Notes: generated by a model from the letters alone, not told the origin. Shown: positions 16,040 to 25,195, counted from the stretch's first letter. The stretch is DNA of 64,000 nucleotides from Thermoproteota archaeon (GCA_027492205.1 JAOZFN010000009.1:97316-161315), one strand, 5' to 3'. A program made the numbers and translations.

Positions 16040-17398
16040 TCACCTCCACCTCCCCATCCTGACGAACTCCCCGTGGCCGGGGCGCCCGACGGGCTCGCCG
16101 TCCTGGGCCACGACCTCACCCCGTACGGTGACCAAGACGGGCCAGCCCCTAACGACGATCCCCTCGAAGGGCGTCCAGCCCACCTTGTAGTGGAGCCTGT
16201 CGGCCCTGATCTCGACCTCCAAGTTCTGGTCGTAGATGACGAGATCCGCATCGGACCCGGGGGCCAGCTCGCCCTTCTTGGGGTACATCCCGAACGCCCT
16301 CGCCGGGTTGGCGCAGAGGGCCGCGCAGAGCACGGTGGGCGGTATCCCCCACCTGTGGAGCCCCTCGCTCATGGAGATCGGCAGCAGCGTCTCTACCCCG
16401 GGGATGCCGCCCCAGGCCTCCCATATGTCGTCCCAGCCGACCTCCTTCTCTTCCCTGGTGCCGGGGGCGTGGTCCGTGGCGATCATGTCCACGCCGCCGG
16501 TGAGCAGGGCCTCCCAGAGCCCCCTGACGTCCTCCTTCGTCCTGAGGGGCGGGGTCATCTTGAGGTAGGGCCCCCACCTCCCCACATCGTCCTTCGTGAA
16601 TACCAGGTAGTGGACGCACGTCTCCGAAGTCACCCTGAGCCCCCTGGCCTTGGCGTGGGCCACCAGCTCGGCCCCCCTGGCCGTGTTTATGTGGGCAACG
16701 TGGTAGTGCCCGCCCACCCTGGCCACTGACTCGATTATCCGGGCCACGGCGACGGCCTCGGCCTCGGGCGGCCTCGAGTCGTGGTGGGCCAGAGGGTCCT
16801 TCCTTCCCTCTACGTCTCTGACCCTGTGGACGCCCCTCTCCACAACTTGGTCGTCCTCCGAGTGGACGACAATCCTGCCACCAAGCTCGGACGCCCTGAT
16901 CAGGAGTTCCTCTATGTAGTCGTAGCTGGCCAGGAAGGGCTTGGTGGTGAACGCCTTGAAGGAGAGGACGCCCATCTCCGCAAGCTCGGGCATCCTCCTC
17001 AGGTGCTCCTCGCTCGTCATCATGCCCGCGTGCAGGCTGAAGTCTACGAGGGACTCCCTCCCGCCCACCTCTATCTTCTGCCTGGCCAGCTCCGGCATGA
17101 CTGTGAGCACCAGGGGCATGTCCATGAGCAGGGTAACGCCACCGGCAGCGGCGGCCTCGCTCCCGCTCTTCCAGTCCTCCCTGTGCGTGTAGTCCGGATC
17201 GTAGATGTGCGCGTGCGCGTCCATGGCCCCAGGCATCAGGATCTTCCCGTTGGCGTCTATAACCTGGGAGGCCTCTGGCAGGTGGGGATCCTTGGCCAGG
17301 GTCACGATCCTCCCGTCCTGGACGGCGACGCCGGCGCCCTCTATCATGAACTGGGAGGTCAGGACCCTGGCGCCCCGGATCACGAGGTCAACCGTCAT
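16040..17398 (-). CDS. Allantoinase/dihydropyrimidinase-type cyclic amidohydrolase
   Basis: A 452-residue member of the dihydroorotase/allantoinase/hydantoinase family. Metal ligands expected from the family are visible: H62 and H64 in MDAHAHIYDP, the carboxylated lysine K148 in VLSFKAFTT, H179 in VVHSED, H236 in VAHINTARG and D309 in IATDHAPGTREEKE. The TPPLRTKED segment favours allantoinase over dihydropyrimidinase, but the substrate could be hydantoin, dihydropyrimidine or allantoin. It hydrolyses a cyclic amide in the cytoplasm. It overlaps AOR-2 by four bases and is followed at once by AOR-1, an unusual setting for this enzyme. Confidence 0.9.
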   Translation of the reverse strand: MTVDLVIRGARVLTSQFMIEGAGVAVQDGRIVTLAKDPHLPEASQVIDANGKILMPGAMDAHAHIYDPDYTHREDWKSGSEAAAAGGVTLLMDMPLVLTVMPELARQKIEVGGRESLVDFSLHAGMMTSEEHLRRMPELAEMGVLSFKAFTTKPFLASYDYIEELLIRASELGGRIVVHSEDDQVVERGVHRVRDVEGRKDPLAHHDSRPPEAEAVAVARIIESVARVGGHYHVAHINTARGAELVAHAKARGLRVTSETCVHYLVFTKDDVGRWGPYLKMTPPLRTKEDVRGLWEALLTGGVDMIATDHAPGTREEKEVGWDDIWEAWGGIPGVETLLPISMSEGLHRWGIPPTVLCAALCANPARAFGMYPKKGELAPGSDADLVIYDQNLEVEIRADRLHYKVGWTPFEGIVVRGWPVLVTVRGEVVAQDGEPVGRPGHGEFVRMGRWR

Positions 17399-19362
17399 CC
17401 GGCCTCTCCTACCCCTCCCTCGCCCTCAGGGGGCCGCTCACTCCTGGGCAGCTTACCGAGGCGCTCCAGCTCGGCGGCGACGTCCTCCAAGCCGAGTTCC
17501 ACGAGCTTCTCCCTCGTGGGCAGCCCGGTCTTGAGATCCCACCCCCTCAGGGTGTAGTACTCGTCGAGCATCACGTCCAGGTTAACGACCTGTCCCTTCG
17601 CTGGCCCGGCCGGCATCGGCTCCTTGGTGAACCTCTCCGGGAGGGTGTCGTCCCTTCTCGTTATCCCGAGCCTGACGTTGAAAGCCCTCTTGAGGTTGTT
17701 TATCCTCTCTCCGATCACCCACATCTCCCTGACGTCCTTAAAGGCCTCCTCTCCCGTGACCAGGTAGGCCAACCTGGCGAAGTCGTCCATCCAGAATATC
17801 GGCGGCCAGCCTACCGTGTACCAGCACACTATGAGCGAGTCCCTCACCGCGTAGGCGTCCTCGTGCATCTTCACGGCCAGACCCTTGTACGCCTCGGAGT
17901 ACCCGTTGACCACGCCCTCGACCTTGTCCTCGCCAAACCTCTCCCTGGCAGTGTCCCAGTAGGCGAGCTGGTCCACGGTCACGAGGGACCTCATGTGGTC
18001 CGCGCCCCTGGCCGACACCGCGTGCGTCAGGCCGGCGGACCTGTGGGCCCTGCCGTCCTGGCCGGAGATCTCCAAGCCCTTGACGTGCATCGCGTACTTC
18101 TCGGCGCCCCTGCCGATCCTCTGGGCCATGGCCCTGACGCCCTCGGCCATCAGGTCCCCGAAGCCCTTCCTGAACACGATCATGTCGAGGGCCTCGAGCA
18201 TGGCGTGGTAGTCCCCCCACCTGAGCTCGAAGCCCCCGGTGTCGTCCTTCGTTAAGATACCCTTCTCGAAGAGCTCCATCACGAAGGACATAGTCTTTCC
18301 AGCGGATATGACGTCGACTCCGTACTTGTTGCACAGCAGGTTTAGCCTGAGGATGGCGGGGAGGTTGTCGCACATGGCGCTGGAGCCGAAGGCGAAGACG
18401 GCCTCGTACTCGGGCCCCCCGGTGAAGGTGCCAGCGAACTCGCCCGCCCTCACGAGGTGCTTCTTCTTGCAGGCCGTGCTGCAGCCGAAGCAGGACTTAG
18501 TAGCCACCCAATACTTCTCTCTGAGCGTCTCGGCGTCTATGGAGTGGTAGCGGTCGAACACGCCCACCCAGTGGTTCTTCGTCGGGAGTTCGCCGATGGC
18601 CTGCTTAACCGCCACGAGCATGGGGGTGCCGAACCTCCTGAGCTCCATGGCCTGGTCCGACTCCAGGACCCTCCTGTGCCCCTCTAGGGCGAACTCGTAG
18701 AACTCGTCCGGGTGGGCCACCTCGACTGCCCCGAATCCCCTCACAGCAATGGCCTTGAGCCTCTTGGAGCCCATGACGGCGCCCATGCCGGTCCTGCCGA
18801 ACGCGTCGTGGTAGTTGGTGATTATGGCGGCGTACTTCACCAGGTTCTCGCCGGCCTGGCCGATGCTGGCCACCTGCACCGCCGGGTCCCCGAGCTCCTC
18901 CCTGATCATCTCGGTGGTCTCGTAGGTGTCCTTCCCCCACAGGTGGCTGGCGTCCCTGATCTCCACCTTTCCGTCATAGATGGAGAGGTAGACGGGCTTG
19001 CTCGACGCCCCCTCTACCACGATCATGTCGTAGCCAGCGTACTTGATCTCGGGCCCGAAGTGCCCGCCGGAGTGGGCCTCTCCCCATATCCCGGTGAGCG
19101 GGGACTTGGACACCGCGACGACCCTGCCCGAGGTGTGCCATATGGTGCCCGTCACCGGACCCGTGGCTACGATCAGCTTGTTGTCCGGGCCCAGCGGGTT
19201 GACCCCCGGACCGACCTCCTCCCAGAGGAGCCTAGCCGCCATGCCGTCGCCGCCGAGGTACTTGCGGGCCCACTCCTTGGGAGTGTTCACCTCCCTGATC
19301 TTGCCTGAGGTGAGGTCGACCCGCAGTATCTTGCCCGCGTACCCCTTGTACGGGAACCGCAA
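17395..19362 (-). CDS. Tungsten aldehyde:ferredoxin oxidoreductase family protein (AOR-2)
   Basis: A 655-residue AOR-family protein: YKGYAGKILRVDLTSGK at the start, MGAVMGSKRLKAIAVRG for pterin binding, a full CFGCSTAC cluster motif near residue 290, and the fourth cysteine in LIVCWYTVGWPP. This last segment is shared with AOR-3 (ICWYEVGWPP), so those two are close paralogues. The start is TTG behind GGGTGTGAGGG. A polyferredoxin gene ends three bases upstream and probably encodes its electron partner, as in AOR/BamB-type enzymes that pair with BamC-like ferredoxins. The substrate is unknown. Confidence 0.93.
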   Translation of the reverse strand: MRFPYKGYAGKILRVDLTSGKIREVNTPKEWARKYLGGDGMAARLLWEEVGPGVNPLGPDNKLIVATGPVTGTIWHTSGRVVAVSKSPLTGIWGEAHSGGHFGPEIKYAGYDMIVVEGASSKPVYLSIYDGKVEIRDASHLWGKDTYETTEMIREELGDPAVQVASIGQAGENLVKYAAIITNYHDAFGRTGMGAVMGSKRLKAIAVRGFGAVEVAHPDEFYEFALEGHRRVLESDQAMELRRFGTPMLVAVKQAIGELPTKNHWVGVFDRYHSIDAETLREKYWVATKSCFGCSTACKKKHLVRAGEFAGTFTGGPEYEAVFAFGSSAMCDNLPAILRLNLLCNKYGVDVISAGKTMSFVMELFEKGILTKDDTGGFELRWGDYHAMLEALDMIVFRKGFGDLMAEGVRAMAQRIGRGAEKYAMHVKGLEISGQDGRAHRSAGLTHAVSARGADHMRSLVTVDQLAYWDTARERFGEDKVEGVVNGYSEAYKGLAVKMHEDAYAVRDSLIVCWYTVGWPPIFWMDDFARLAYLVTGEEAFKDVREMWVIGERINNLKRAFNVRLGITRRDDTLPERFTKEPMPAGPAKGQVVNLDVMLDEYYTLRGWDLKTGLPTREKLVELGLEDVAAELERLGKLPRSERPPEGEGGVGEAG

Positions 19363-19365
19363 CCC

Positions 19366-19869
19366 TCACACCCCTGCCCTCTTCGGGGCCATCAGGTTCT
19401 GGGCCACCTCCTGCATCCTGAGGGCGACCATCCTCCTCTTGGTGTCGTCGGCCTGGTCGGCCCTGACCCACTTGATGGCGCCCGTGGGGCAGATCCTGGC
19501 GCACTGCGGGTCTCCGCCGCACCAGTCGCACTTCAGTATGCTGTTGGTCTCGGCGTCCCACCCCACGCCGCCGAACGGGCAGGCGGTGATGCAGGACTTG
19601 CATCCAATGCACCTCTCGGCCTCGTATACCACGAGCCCGGACTCCTCGTCCTTCCACAGCGCGCTGGTCGGGCACGCCGCGACGCACGGCGCGTCGTCGC
19701 ACTGGAGGCACGTGACGGGAACGTCGAGTCCGCGGTCCTCGAACTTCACCACCGTGATCCTAGACCTGGAGGGCTGGATCACACGGTAGTGATGGAAGGA
19801 GCAGGCCCCCTCGCAGAGCCTGCACCCGGTGCACAGCTCGGGCGTTATCAGCAACATCATCTGGGCCAC
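19366..19869 (-). CDS. HycB/BamC-like polyferredoxin, partner of AOR-2
   Basis: About 167 residues with four clustered [4Fe-4S] motifs: CTGCRLCEGACSF, CLQCDDAPCVAACP, CIGCKSCITACPFGG and CDWCGGDPQCARICP. This is the pattern of electron-transfer subunits of molybdenum and tungsten oxidoreductases. The GTG at 19869 is preferred because GGGAGGTGGT ends five bases before it; a longer in-frame start at 19911 has no such site. It ends three bases before AOR-2. Confidence 0.92.
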   Translation of the reverse strand: MAQMMLLITPELCTGCRLCEGACSFHHYRVIQPSRSRITVVKFEDRGLDVPVTCLQCDDAPCVAACPTSALWKDEESGLVVYEAERCIGCKSCITACPFGGVGWDAETNSILKCDWCGGDPQCARICPTGAIKWVRADQADDTKRRMVALRMQEVAQNLMAPKRAGV

Positions 19870-19920
19870 AAAAACCACCTCCCAACCCATTTCGCCTACC
19901 TCGCGGGACAAGGAAAAAAT

Positions 19921-21108
19921 TCAGGAGGGCGGGAAGGTAACCGCCCTGACGGGGCAGATGCTCACGCAGACGCCGCAGCCGTAGCAGGCGTACTGATCCA
20001 CGACTGCCGTCTTCTTGCCGCCCCCTCCCTCTACCCTGATGGCGTTGTACCTGCAGGCCTGCTCGCAGATGCCGCAGGCGGTGCACTTCTCCGGGTCCAC
20101 CACCGGGTTCCGGACCTCGTAGTTGGGCTCCTCCCTCATGTGCTTCAGGGCGATGCCCCTGATGTCCTCCACCGAGTCGTAGCCGTGCTCCTCTAGCCAC
20201 TTCGCTATCTCCCTGGCCACCCTGCCGTAGATCCCCGGGCCCTCGATTATGGCGCCGGTGCAGATCTGCACGGCCGAGGCGCCGGCCATGAAGTACTCTA
20301 TGGCGTCCTCTCCCTTCGTGACGCCGCCCACCCCTATCACCGGCAGGTTCGTGTTCCTCGCGACCTCTGCAACCACTCTCACTCCCAGCGGCTTGATCGC
20401 CGGGCCGGAGAGCCAGCCGTAGCCGTACTTCCCGCCGAGCATAGGCTTGCCCTCCTCTATGTCGATGTGCAGCGTCGGTCCCAGCGAGTTTACCGCCACG
20501 ATCCCGTCTACGCCTATCTTCTCCAGCTCCTTGGCGAACTCGGGCAGGTTGAGGATGTGCGGGCTCAGCTTCGCGAATATCGGGATGTCAACCGCCTCCC
20601 TCAGGGCCTTGGCGATCTCCAAGATGGGCTTGTAGTCTACCCCCACGTAGTGGAGGGAGAACTCTATGCCGTCCACGCCCGCCTCCTGCACCTTCTTACC
20701 GAGGAAGCTGACCTCCTCGGCCGTGTACCCTATGCTGGCTATCAGGGGTAGGCCGGAGCTCTTGGCCAGCCTGTACTCAACGTCGAGCCAGCGCTGGTAG
20801 GGCAGGTCCGACCAGAGCTCGGTGTTCAGGAGGCCCCTCGGCATGAAGAGCTTGGTCCTGGTCCTCCTGACGATCCTCCCCCCCGCGGCGTAGAACACGT
20901 CGAAGTCGGTGAACCCCCTGTCCAGGACCACCATGGTGGGCCTTGGAACCTTGGCGGGCTCAACGCTGATGGTCTTGGCCACGAGCCCGCCAACCCCTGC
21001 CCTGGCCGCCGCGAGCAGGGCGGCCGCGTTCTGGCTGGGCGGTCCGGCGGCCGTGAGCACGGGGTTCCTGAACCTGATTCCGGCGACCTCAACCGTCAGG
21101 TCCACCAT
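19921..21108 (-). CDS. PreA-like dihydropyrimidine/dihydroorotate dehydrogenase with two C-terminal [4Fe-4S] clusters
   Basis: A 395-residue FMN TIM-barrel protein. The barrel begins VEVAGIRFRNPVLTAAGPPS and includes IFAKLSPHI, VAVNSLGPTLHID and the phosphate-binding IGVGGVTKGEDAIEYFMAGA. The tail has two ferredoxin motifs, CTACGICEQACRY and CYGCGVCVSICP. This is the layout of PreA, the pyrimidine-reducing subunit of bacterial dihydropyrimidine dehydrogenase. The NADH-handling PreT subunit is not in the window, so ferredoxin may be its direct partner. The ATG at 21108 follows GGAGGTGAGC. It is flanked by AOR-2 with its ferredoxin on one side and AOR-3 on the other. Confidence 0.88.
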   Translation of the reverse strand: MVDLTVEVAGIRFRNPVLTAAGPPSQNAAALLAAARAGVGGLVAKTISVEPAKVPRPTMVVLDRGFTDFDVFYAAGGRIVRRTRTKLFMPRGLLNTELWSDLPYQRWLDVEYRLAKSSGLPLIASIGYTAEEVSFLGKKVQEAGVDGIEFSLHYVGVDYKPILEIAKALREAVDIPIFAKLSPHILNLPEFAKELEKIGVDGIVAVNSLGPTLHIDIEEGKPMLGGKYGYGWLSGPAIKPLGVRVVAEVARNTNLPVIGVGGVTKGEDAIEYFMAGASAVQICTGAIIEGPGIYGRVAREIAKWLEEHGYDSVEDIRGIALKHMREEPNYEVRNPVVDPEKCTACGICEQACRYNAIRVEGGGGKKTAVVDQYACYGCGVCVSICPVRAVTFPPS

Positions 21109-21113
21109 CGTGC

Positions 21114-23048
21114 TCACCTCCACCTACCGGCCAGCTCGCCTAGGCCGAGTTCCCTCAGGGTCTCGTCCTTGGGCACGCCTGTCTCCTTGTCTATGCCGGC
21201 GGCCTCGTAGTAGTCGTCCAGCATCTCGTGGAGCCTGCAGACGTGGCCCTTCGCCGGTCCGGTGGGCATGGGCTCTTTCAGGAACCTATCTGGGAGCGTG
21301 TCGTCCTTCCTCCTGAGTCCCTCCCTCACGTTGAACATCCTCCTATGGATGGCTATCCTCTTGGCTATCCTCTTGACCTCGTTGGGGTCGCCGAACTCCG
21401 CTATGCCCGTGGCCGCGGCGGCGGCCCTGGCCATGTCGGGGTAGTAGAAGACGGGCGGCCAGCCGACCTCGTACCAGCATATTATCAGGGAGTTGCCAAG
21501 CGCGTAGAGCATCTCAAGGTCCCAGACGAGCCAGCCCTTGTACCTGGTAGATTGGGGATCCACTAGATCCTTCACCTTGTCTGCACCGTACCTCTCCGCG
21601 GCCACCTGCTCGTACCCCCTCTCCTCGAGGCAGGAGAGCGAGGTGAGGTGGTCGGCCCCCCTGGCGGCCGTCGCGTGCGTCAGCCCGGAGGACTGGTGGG
21701 CCCTGCCGTCTTGGGCGGAGATCTCGTTGCCCTTAACGTGCATCGCGAACCTCTCGGTCCCCCTGCCTATGATCTCGGAGGCCCTCTTGCTCCCCTCCGC
21801 TATCATGTTCCCGAACCCCTCTCTGAAGGCCGTCTTCTTCACCAGCTCGACCATGGCCTCCGCGTTGCCCCAGCTCAGGTCAAGTCCTCCCGTTTCCTCC
21901 TTCGTCAACAGGCCGTGCTCCCAGCTCTCCATGGCCCACGCAATCGTCATTCCCAGAGAGATCGAGTCCATCCCGTAGAGGTCGGCCAGGTGGTTGGCGT
22001 AGAAGACCGCCTCGACATCCTCGACGAGCAGGCTGGACCCAAACGACACCAGGGCCTCGTACTCAGGTCCCTTGTAGATCCCGGCGTAGGGCTCCTTCCT
22101 CGACCTCACGAAGTACTTGCACTGCACCAGGCAGCCGAAGCAGCTGGCCTGCTTGACCCTGAACTCCTCCCTGATCCTCTCCCCCCCAATGAGGTGCGCC
22201 TTCTCCCAGTAGCCGGTCCAGTGGTTCTTGACCGGCATCCTCCCCATGGCGTTTATGGCCTCTACCAGGTTTGGCGTCCCGTACTTGGTGAGCGTCTCCT
22301 TCAGCGCGTCGCCCCAGTCCACCAGGAGCTTCCTGTATGCGTCATCGACGACCTCCATGAAGAGCTCGGGCTTCGCGACCCGAACCCCCCTGCTCCCCCT
22401 TACGGCTATGGCCTTGAGCCTCTTGGAGCCCATGACCGCGCCCATGCCCGTCCGGCCGGCCGCGTTGCCGAGGTCGTTGATGATGGAGGCGAACCTCACC
22501 GTGTTCTCTCCGGCCGGGCCGATGGCCGCGACCTTGAACGTCTCGTCCCCGAGCTCCTCCCTGATCATCTGTATGGTCTCGAAGGTCGTCTTCCCGCCGT
22601 AGAACCTACCGTTCCTCTCCTCGCCCCAGAGGTGGCTGGCGTCCCTCAGCTCGACGAGGTCGTCGTCGATGACCAGGTAGACCGGCCTCTCCGCCCTGCC
22701 CTGTATCACGATGAAGTCGTATCCTGCGAACTTGAGCTCGGGGCCGAAGAATCCGCCGGCGTTGGCGTGACCCCAGATCCCTGTGAGGGGCGACTTGGCG
22801 TTCACCTGGTACCTCCCCGCCGCCGGGAACATGGTGCCGGTCAGGGGGCCCGTGGAGATGACGAGCCTGTTGTCCGGCCCGAGCGGGTCCGTGTGCTCGT
22901 CCACCTCGTCCCAGAGTATCTTGACCGCGAACCCCAGACCGCCCAGGTAGTTTCTGATGAGCTCCTTCGGGGTCTCCTTTACCCAGACCTTCCCGGACGA
23001 GAGATCCACCCTCAGGTACCGCCCCGCGTATCCGCCCAACTCCACCAC
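21114..23048 (-). CDS. Tungsten aldehyde:ferredoxin oxidoreductase family protein (AOR-3)
   Basis: A 644-residue AOR protein with GGYAGRYLRVDLSSGK, GAVMGSKRLKAIAVRG, an intact CFGCLVQC cluster motif and ICWYEVGWPPVFYYPD near the fourth cysteine. It is closest in these segments to AOR-2. The start is a GTG behind GGGGTGATGC, and that ribosome site overlaps the end of the upstream ferredoxin gene, so the two are translationally close. Tungsten rather than molybdenum is inferred from the family. Confidence 0.93.
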   Translation of the reverse strand: MVELGGYAGRYLRVDLSSGKVWVKETPKELIRNYLGGLGFAVKILWDEVDEHTDPLGPDNRLVISTGPLTGTMFPAAGRYQVNAKSPLTGIWGHANAGGFFGPELKFAGYDFIVIQGRAERPVYLVIDDDLVELRDASHLWGEERNGRFYGGKTTFETIQMIREELGDETFKVAAIGPAGENTVRFASIINDLGNAAGRTGMGAVMGSKRLKAIAVRGSRGVRVAKPELFMEVVDDAYRKLLVDWGDALKETLTKYGTPNLVEAINAMGRMPVKNHWTGYWEKAHLIGGERIREEFRVKQASCFGCLVQCKYFVRSRKEPYAGIYKGPEYEALVSFGSSLLVEDVEAVFYANHLADLYGMDSISLGMTIAWAMESWEHGLLTKEETGGLDLSWGNAEAMVELVKKTAFREGFGNMIAEGSKRASEIIGRGTERFAMHVKGNEISAQDGRAHQSSGLTHATAARGADHLTSLSCLEERGYEQVAAERYGADKVKDLVDPQSTRYKGWLVWDLEMLYALGNSLIICWYEVGWPPVFYYPDMARAAAAATGIAEFGDPNEVKRIAKRIAIHRRMFNVREGLRRKDDTLPDRFLKEPMPTGPAKGHVCRLHEMLDDYYEAAGIDKETGVPKDETLRELGLGELAGRWR

Positions 23049-23051
23049 GCA

Positions 23052-23546
23052 TCACCCCTGGGGGACTATCAGTGAGATCAGCCTGGCGGACCTCTGGGCC
23101 CCGTCCACCTTCTTCTGGTAGCCAACCTGGTCGGCCCTGACCCACTTGATGGCGCCCGTGGGGCACCTCCTGGCGCACTGCGGGTCTCCGCCGCAGAGGT
23201 CGCACTTCACCACCTGGAAGGTCACCGGGTCCACCTGAATGCCGCCGAACGGGCAGGCGTTGAGGCACTGCTTGCACTCTATGCACTTGGACTTGTCGAG
23301 GAAGACGGCGTTGCCGAACTGGTATAGGGCGCCGGTCGGGCAGGCCTCGACGCAGAGGGGCTTGCCGCAGTGCTGGCAGGTCATGGGGATGAAGACGCCC
23401 TCGAAGTCATTCCTCAGGACCTGTATGTAAGATCGCCTGGGGTTGAACTCGCCGTAGTGATGGAAGGAGCAGGCCTCTTCACAAATCCTGCACCCGGTGC
23501 ACTTGTCGGGGTCTATTACCAAGAGGTTCTGAACCCCCTCAACCAT
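23052..23546 (-). CDS. HycB/BamC-like polyferredoxin, first gene of the AOR operon
   Basis: About 164 residues with four [4Fe-4S] motifs: CTGCRICEEACSF, CQHCGKPLCVEACP, CIECKQCLNACPFGG and CDLCGGDPQCARRCP. The C-terminus (TGAIKWVRADQ) is nearly the same as that of the other ferredoxin at 19366-19869, so the AOR-ferredoxin pair has been duplicated. The ATG at 23546 follows GGCGGTGATCAC. It heads the operon, about 30 bases after the predicted transcript start. Confidence 0.92.
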   Translation of the reverse strand: MVEGVQNLLVIDPDKCTGCRICEEACSFHHYGEFNPRRSYIQVLRNDFEGVFIPMTCQHCGKPLCVEACPTGALYQFGNAVFLDKSKCIECKQCLNACPFGGIQVDPVTFQVVKCDLCGGDPQCARRCPTGAIKWVRADQVGYQKKVDGAQRSARLISLIVPQG

Positions 23547-23597
23547 GTGATCACCGCCAGCCCTGAATGGGCCGAACAAGGGGCTCCCACAGAGACC

Positions 23598-23607
23598 AAA
23601 TAAATCA
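23598..23607 (-). promoter_or_regulatory. Probable TATA box of the seven-gene AOR operon
   Basis: The minus strand reads TGATTTATTTGG; a transcript starting about 25 bases on (near 23575) would have a leader of about 30 bases before the first ferredoxin ATG. Confidence 0.5.
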
Positions 23608-23721
23608 TGGGATGGGAATTCGAATTCAGAACGTTATCCTCTCTGGGTATATCGAGTCAGGGGCAATGGAAAGGGCGCCATCTGATAGAGCGGAGCTTGA
23701 GGAGAGGGCGGTTATCGCGAG

Positions 23722-23727
23722 AAAAAA
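23722..23727 (-). terminator. T6 run ending the BMP-protein transcript
   Basis: The minus strand has CCCCCTTTTTTC about 20 bases after the BMP stop codon, a typical archaeal T-run. The 23547-23745 interval otherwise contains only the AOR operon promoter. Confidence 0.5.
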
Positions 23728-23745
23728 GGGGGAGAGATTTTTGGT

Positions 23746-25050
23746 TCAGCCGCCCAGGGCCGGCCCGACTACGTTGTCGACCCACCACTGCATGGACCAG
23801 AGCTCGTCGTGGCCTAGCCTCTGGCCGGCCATGACCCTCAGCGTCCCCTGGTCGTCGTAGATGGGACCGGTGAAGGGATCGAAGACCTCGTCGTTCACGA
23901 ACACCCACCCGCTGCCTGTCCAGACCGCGCCCATCTGGATGAGCCTGGCCATCACGAGGGTGTAGACATCCGGGTTCTCGATTACGGTGCCGTTGGGCAG
24001 CTGGATGGTCTCCTGGACCCTGACGGACTTGAGCTCGTTGATGAACTTGGGGTTGATCGGCTGGTTGAAGGCGCAGCCCAGCTCGACGGAGCCCTCCTTC
24101 AGCTTCCACCAGTAGTCTACGTTCTGCAGGTTCTGGGTGTTGTAGGAACCGGAGTATATCTTGCTCAGGATGTCGTCGTAGATCACCTCCCAGTGCACCA
24201 GCTGACCGCTGACGCAGACGTCGGGACCGTATTCAAGCATCGGGCTGTAGTGGCCGAAGGCGAGGACCCTCTCGCCCCTCTCGAAGTGCTCCTGGGCGAC
24301 CTGGACGACGGTCGGCGAGTCCTCCGTGAATGCCAGCACGTCGACGCCCTCGGAGATCAGGGCCTCGGCGGCCTGCCTGGCCTTGGTCGGATCGTACCAG
24401 GCGCCTATCTCCCTGACGTAGACCTTGCAGTCGGGGCAGACCTCCTTGACGCCCAGCGCGAAGGCGTTGATGTGCCTCACCACCTCGGGGATCAGGTGCG
24501 CGGCGACGTAGCCGATCTTCTTGGTCTGTGTCAGGGCGCCGGCCATCAGGCCGTTCAGGTAGTAGACCTGGTAGAAGTCGGCGAAGTAGGTGCCCATGTT
24601 GGGAGCCCTCTTGTAGCCGGAGCAGTGCCAGAAGATCTTGTCGGGGTGCTTCTGGGCCTCCTCGAGGGTCGGATCCATGAAGTCGAAGCTTGTGGTGAAG
24701 ATCACGTCGTAGCCCTTGCCGATCAGCTGCTCTATCACTCCGGCGCACTCGGCCGGGGCGACCGACTCCACGTGGGTGGTCTCCAGCCAGTCGTACTTCT
24801 GGTCGACCATCTCCTTAGCGGCGTGGTGAGCGTAAGTCCAACCGATGTCCCCGATCGGTCCAACGTAGATCCATGCCGCCTTGATCTTCTTGGCTGGGGG
24901 TGCCTCGCACGGAGGGCAGGTTGCCGGGGCCGGGGTTTCGGTCGGACACGGGGGGCACTCCGCCGCGCCCTTCGGCGCCGCAAGGTACCCGATCGCCGCC
25001 CCGACTATGATGCCGACTATAACTAAGGCAGCCCACTGGGAGGAGGTCAT
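23746..25050 (-). CDS. BMP-family (purine nucleoside type) ABC transporter substrate-binding protein
   Basis: A 434-residue exported binding protein. After the start it has one hydrophobic segment (WAALVIVGIIVGAAIGYLA) and a proline/cysteine-rich linker with CPPC repeats, then the BMP/PnrA domain beginning KIKAAWIYVGPIGDIGWTY, with the SFDFMDPTLEEA and YFADFYQVYYLNGLMAGA segments of the family. It should be membrane-anchored and present nucleosides or a related ligand to the permeases encoded upstream. The ATG at 25050 is chosen because GGGAGGGATAGAC precedes it. It lies last in the transport locus with its own promoter. Confidence 0.92.
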   Translation of the reverse strand: MTSSQWAALVIVGIIVGAAIGYLAAPKGAAECPPCPTETPAPATCPPCEAPPAKKIKAAWIYVGPIGDIGWTYAHHAAKEMVDQKYDWLETTHVESVAPAECAGVIEQLIGKGYDVIFTTSFDFMDPTLEEAQKHPDKIFWHCSGYKRAPNMGTYFADFYQVYYLNGLMAGALTQTKKIGYVAAHLIPEVVRHINAFALGVKEVCPDCKVYVREIGAWYDPTKARQAAEALISEGVDVLAFTEDSPTVVQVAQEHFERGERVLAFGHYSPMLEYGPDVCVSGQLVHWEVIYDDILSKIYSGSYNTQNLQNVDYWWKLKEGSVELGCAFNQPINPKFINELKSVRVQETIQLPNGTVIENPDVYTLVMARLIQMGAVWTGSGWVFVNDEVFDPFTGPIYDDQGTLRVMAGQRLGHDELWSMQWWVDNVVGPALGG

Positions 25051-25099
25051 GTCTATCCCTCCCACGGAGAGCGTGGGTGAGTTGATTGCCGATTTGATG

Positions 25100-25112
25100 C
25101 CCATAAATTTTT
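25100..25112 (-). promoter_or_regulatory. Probable TATA box for the BMP gene
   Basis: Minus strand AAAAATTTATGG. A start about 25 bases on (near 25078) leaves a leader of about 28 bases before the ATG at 25050. The first 37-base repeat abuts it upstream. Confidence 0.5.
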
Positions 25113-25118
25113 CCCGGG

Positions 25119-25155
25119 AGTCGAAAAGCTAACCCCGCCGCCCGGGCGTTCGGCC
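25119..25155. repeat. 37-base direct repeat, copy 1
   Basis: This copy begins AGTCGAAAAGCT, contains the perfect palindrome CGCCCGGGCG near its right end and ends CGGCC. It is identical to the copy at 25196-25232 (77-base offset). It directly abuts the BMP TATA box. Confidence 0.9.
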
Positions 25156-25173
25156 GGGGGCGGCCAGCGACCC

Positions 25174-25193
25174 GTTATCGCGAGATGGATAAC
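25174..25193. promoter_or_regulatory. Palindromic element GTTATC-N8-GATAAC
   Basis: A six-base inverted repeat with an eight-base spacer lies between the two 37-base repeats, 60-90 bases upstream of the BMP TATA box. The size suits a dimeric helix-turn-helix regulator. Confidence 0.45.
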
Positions 25194-25195
25194 GC

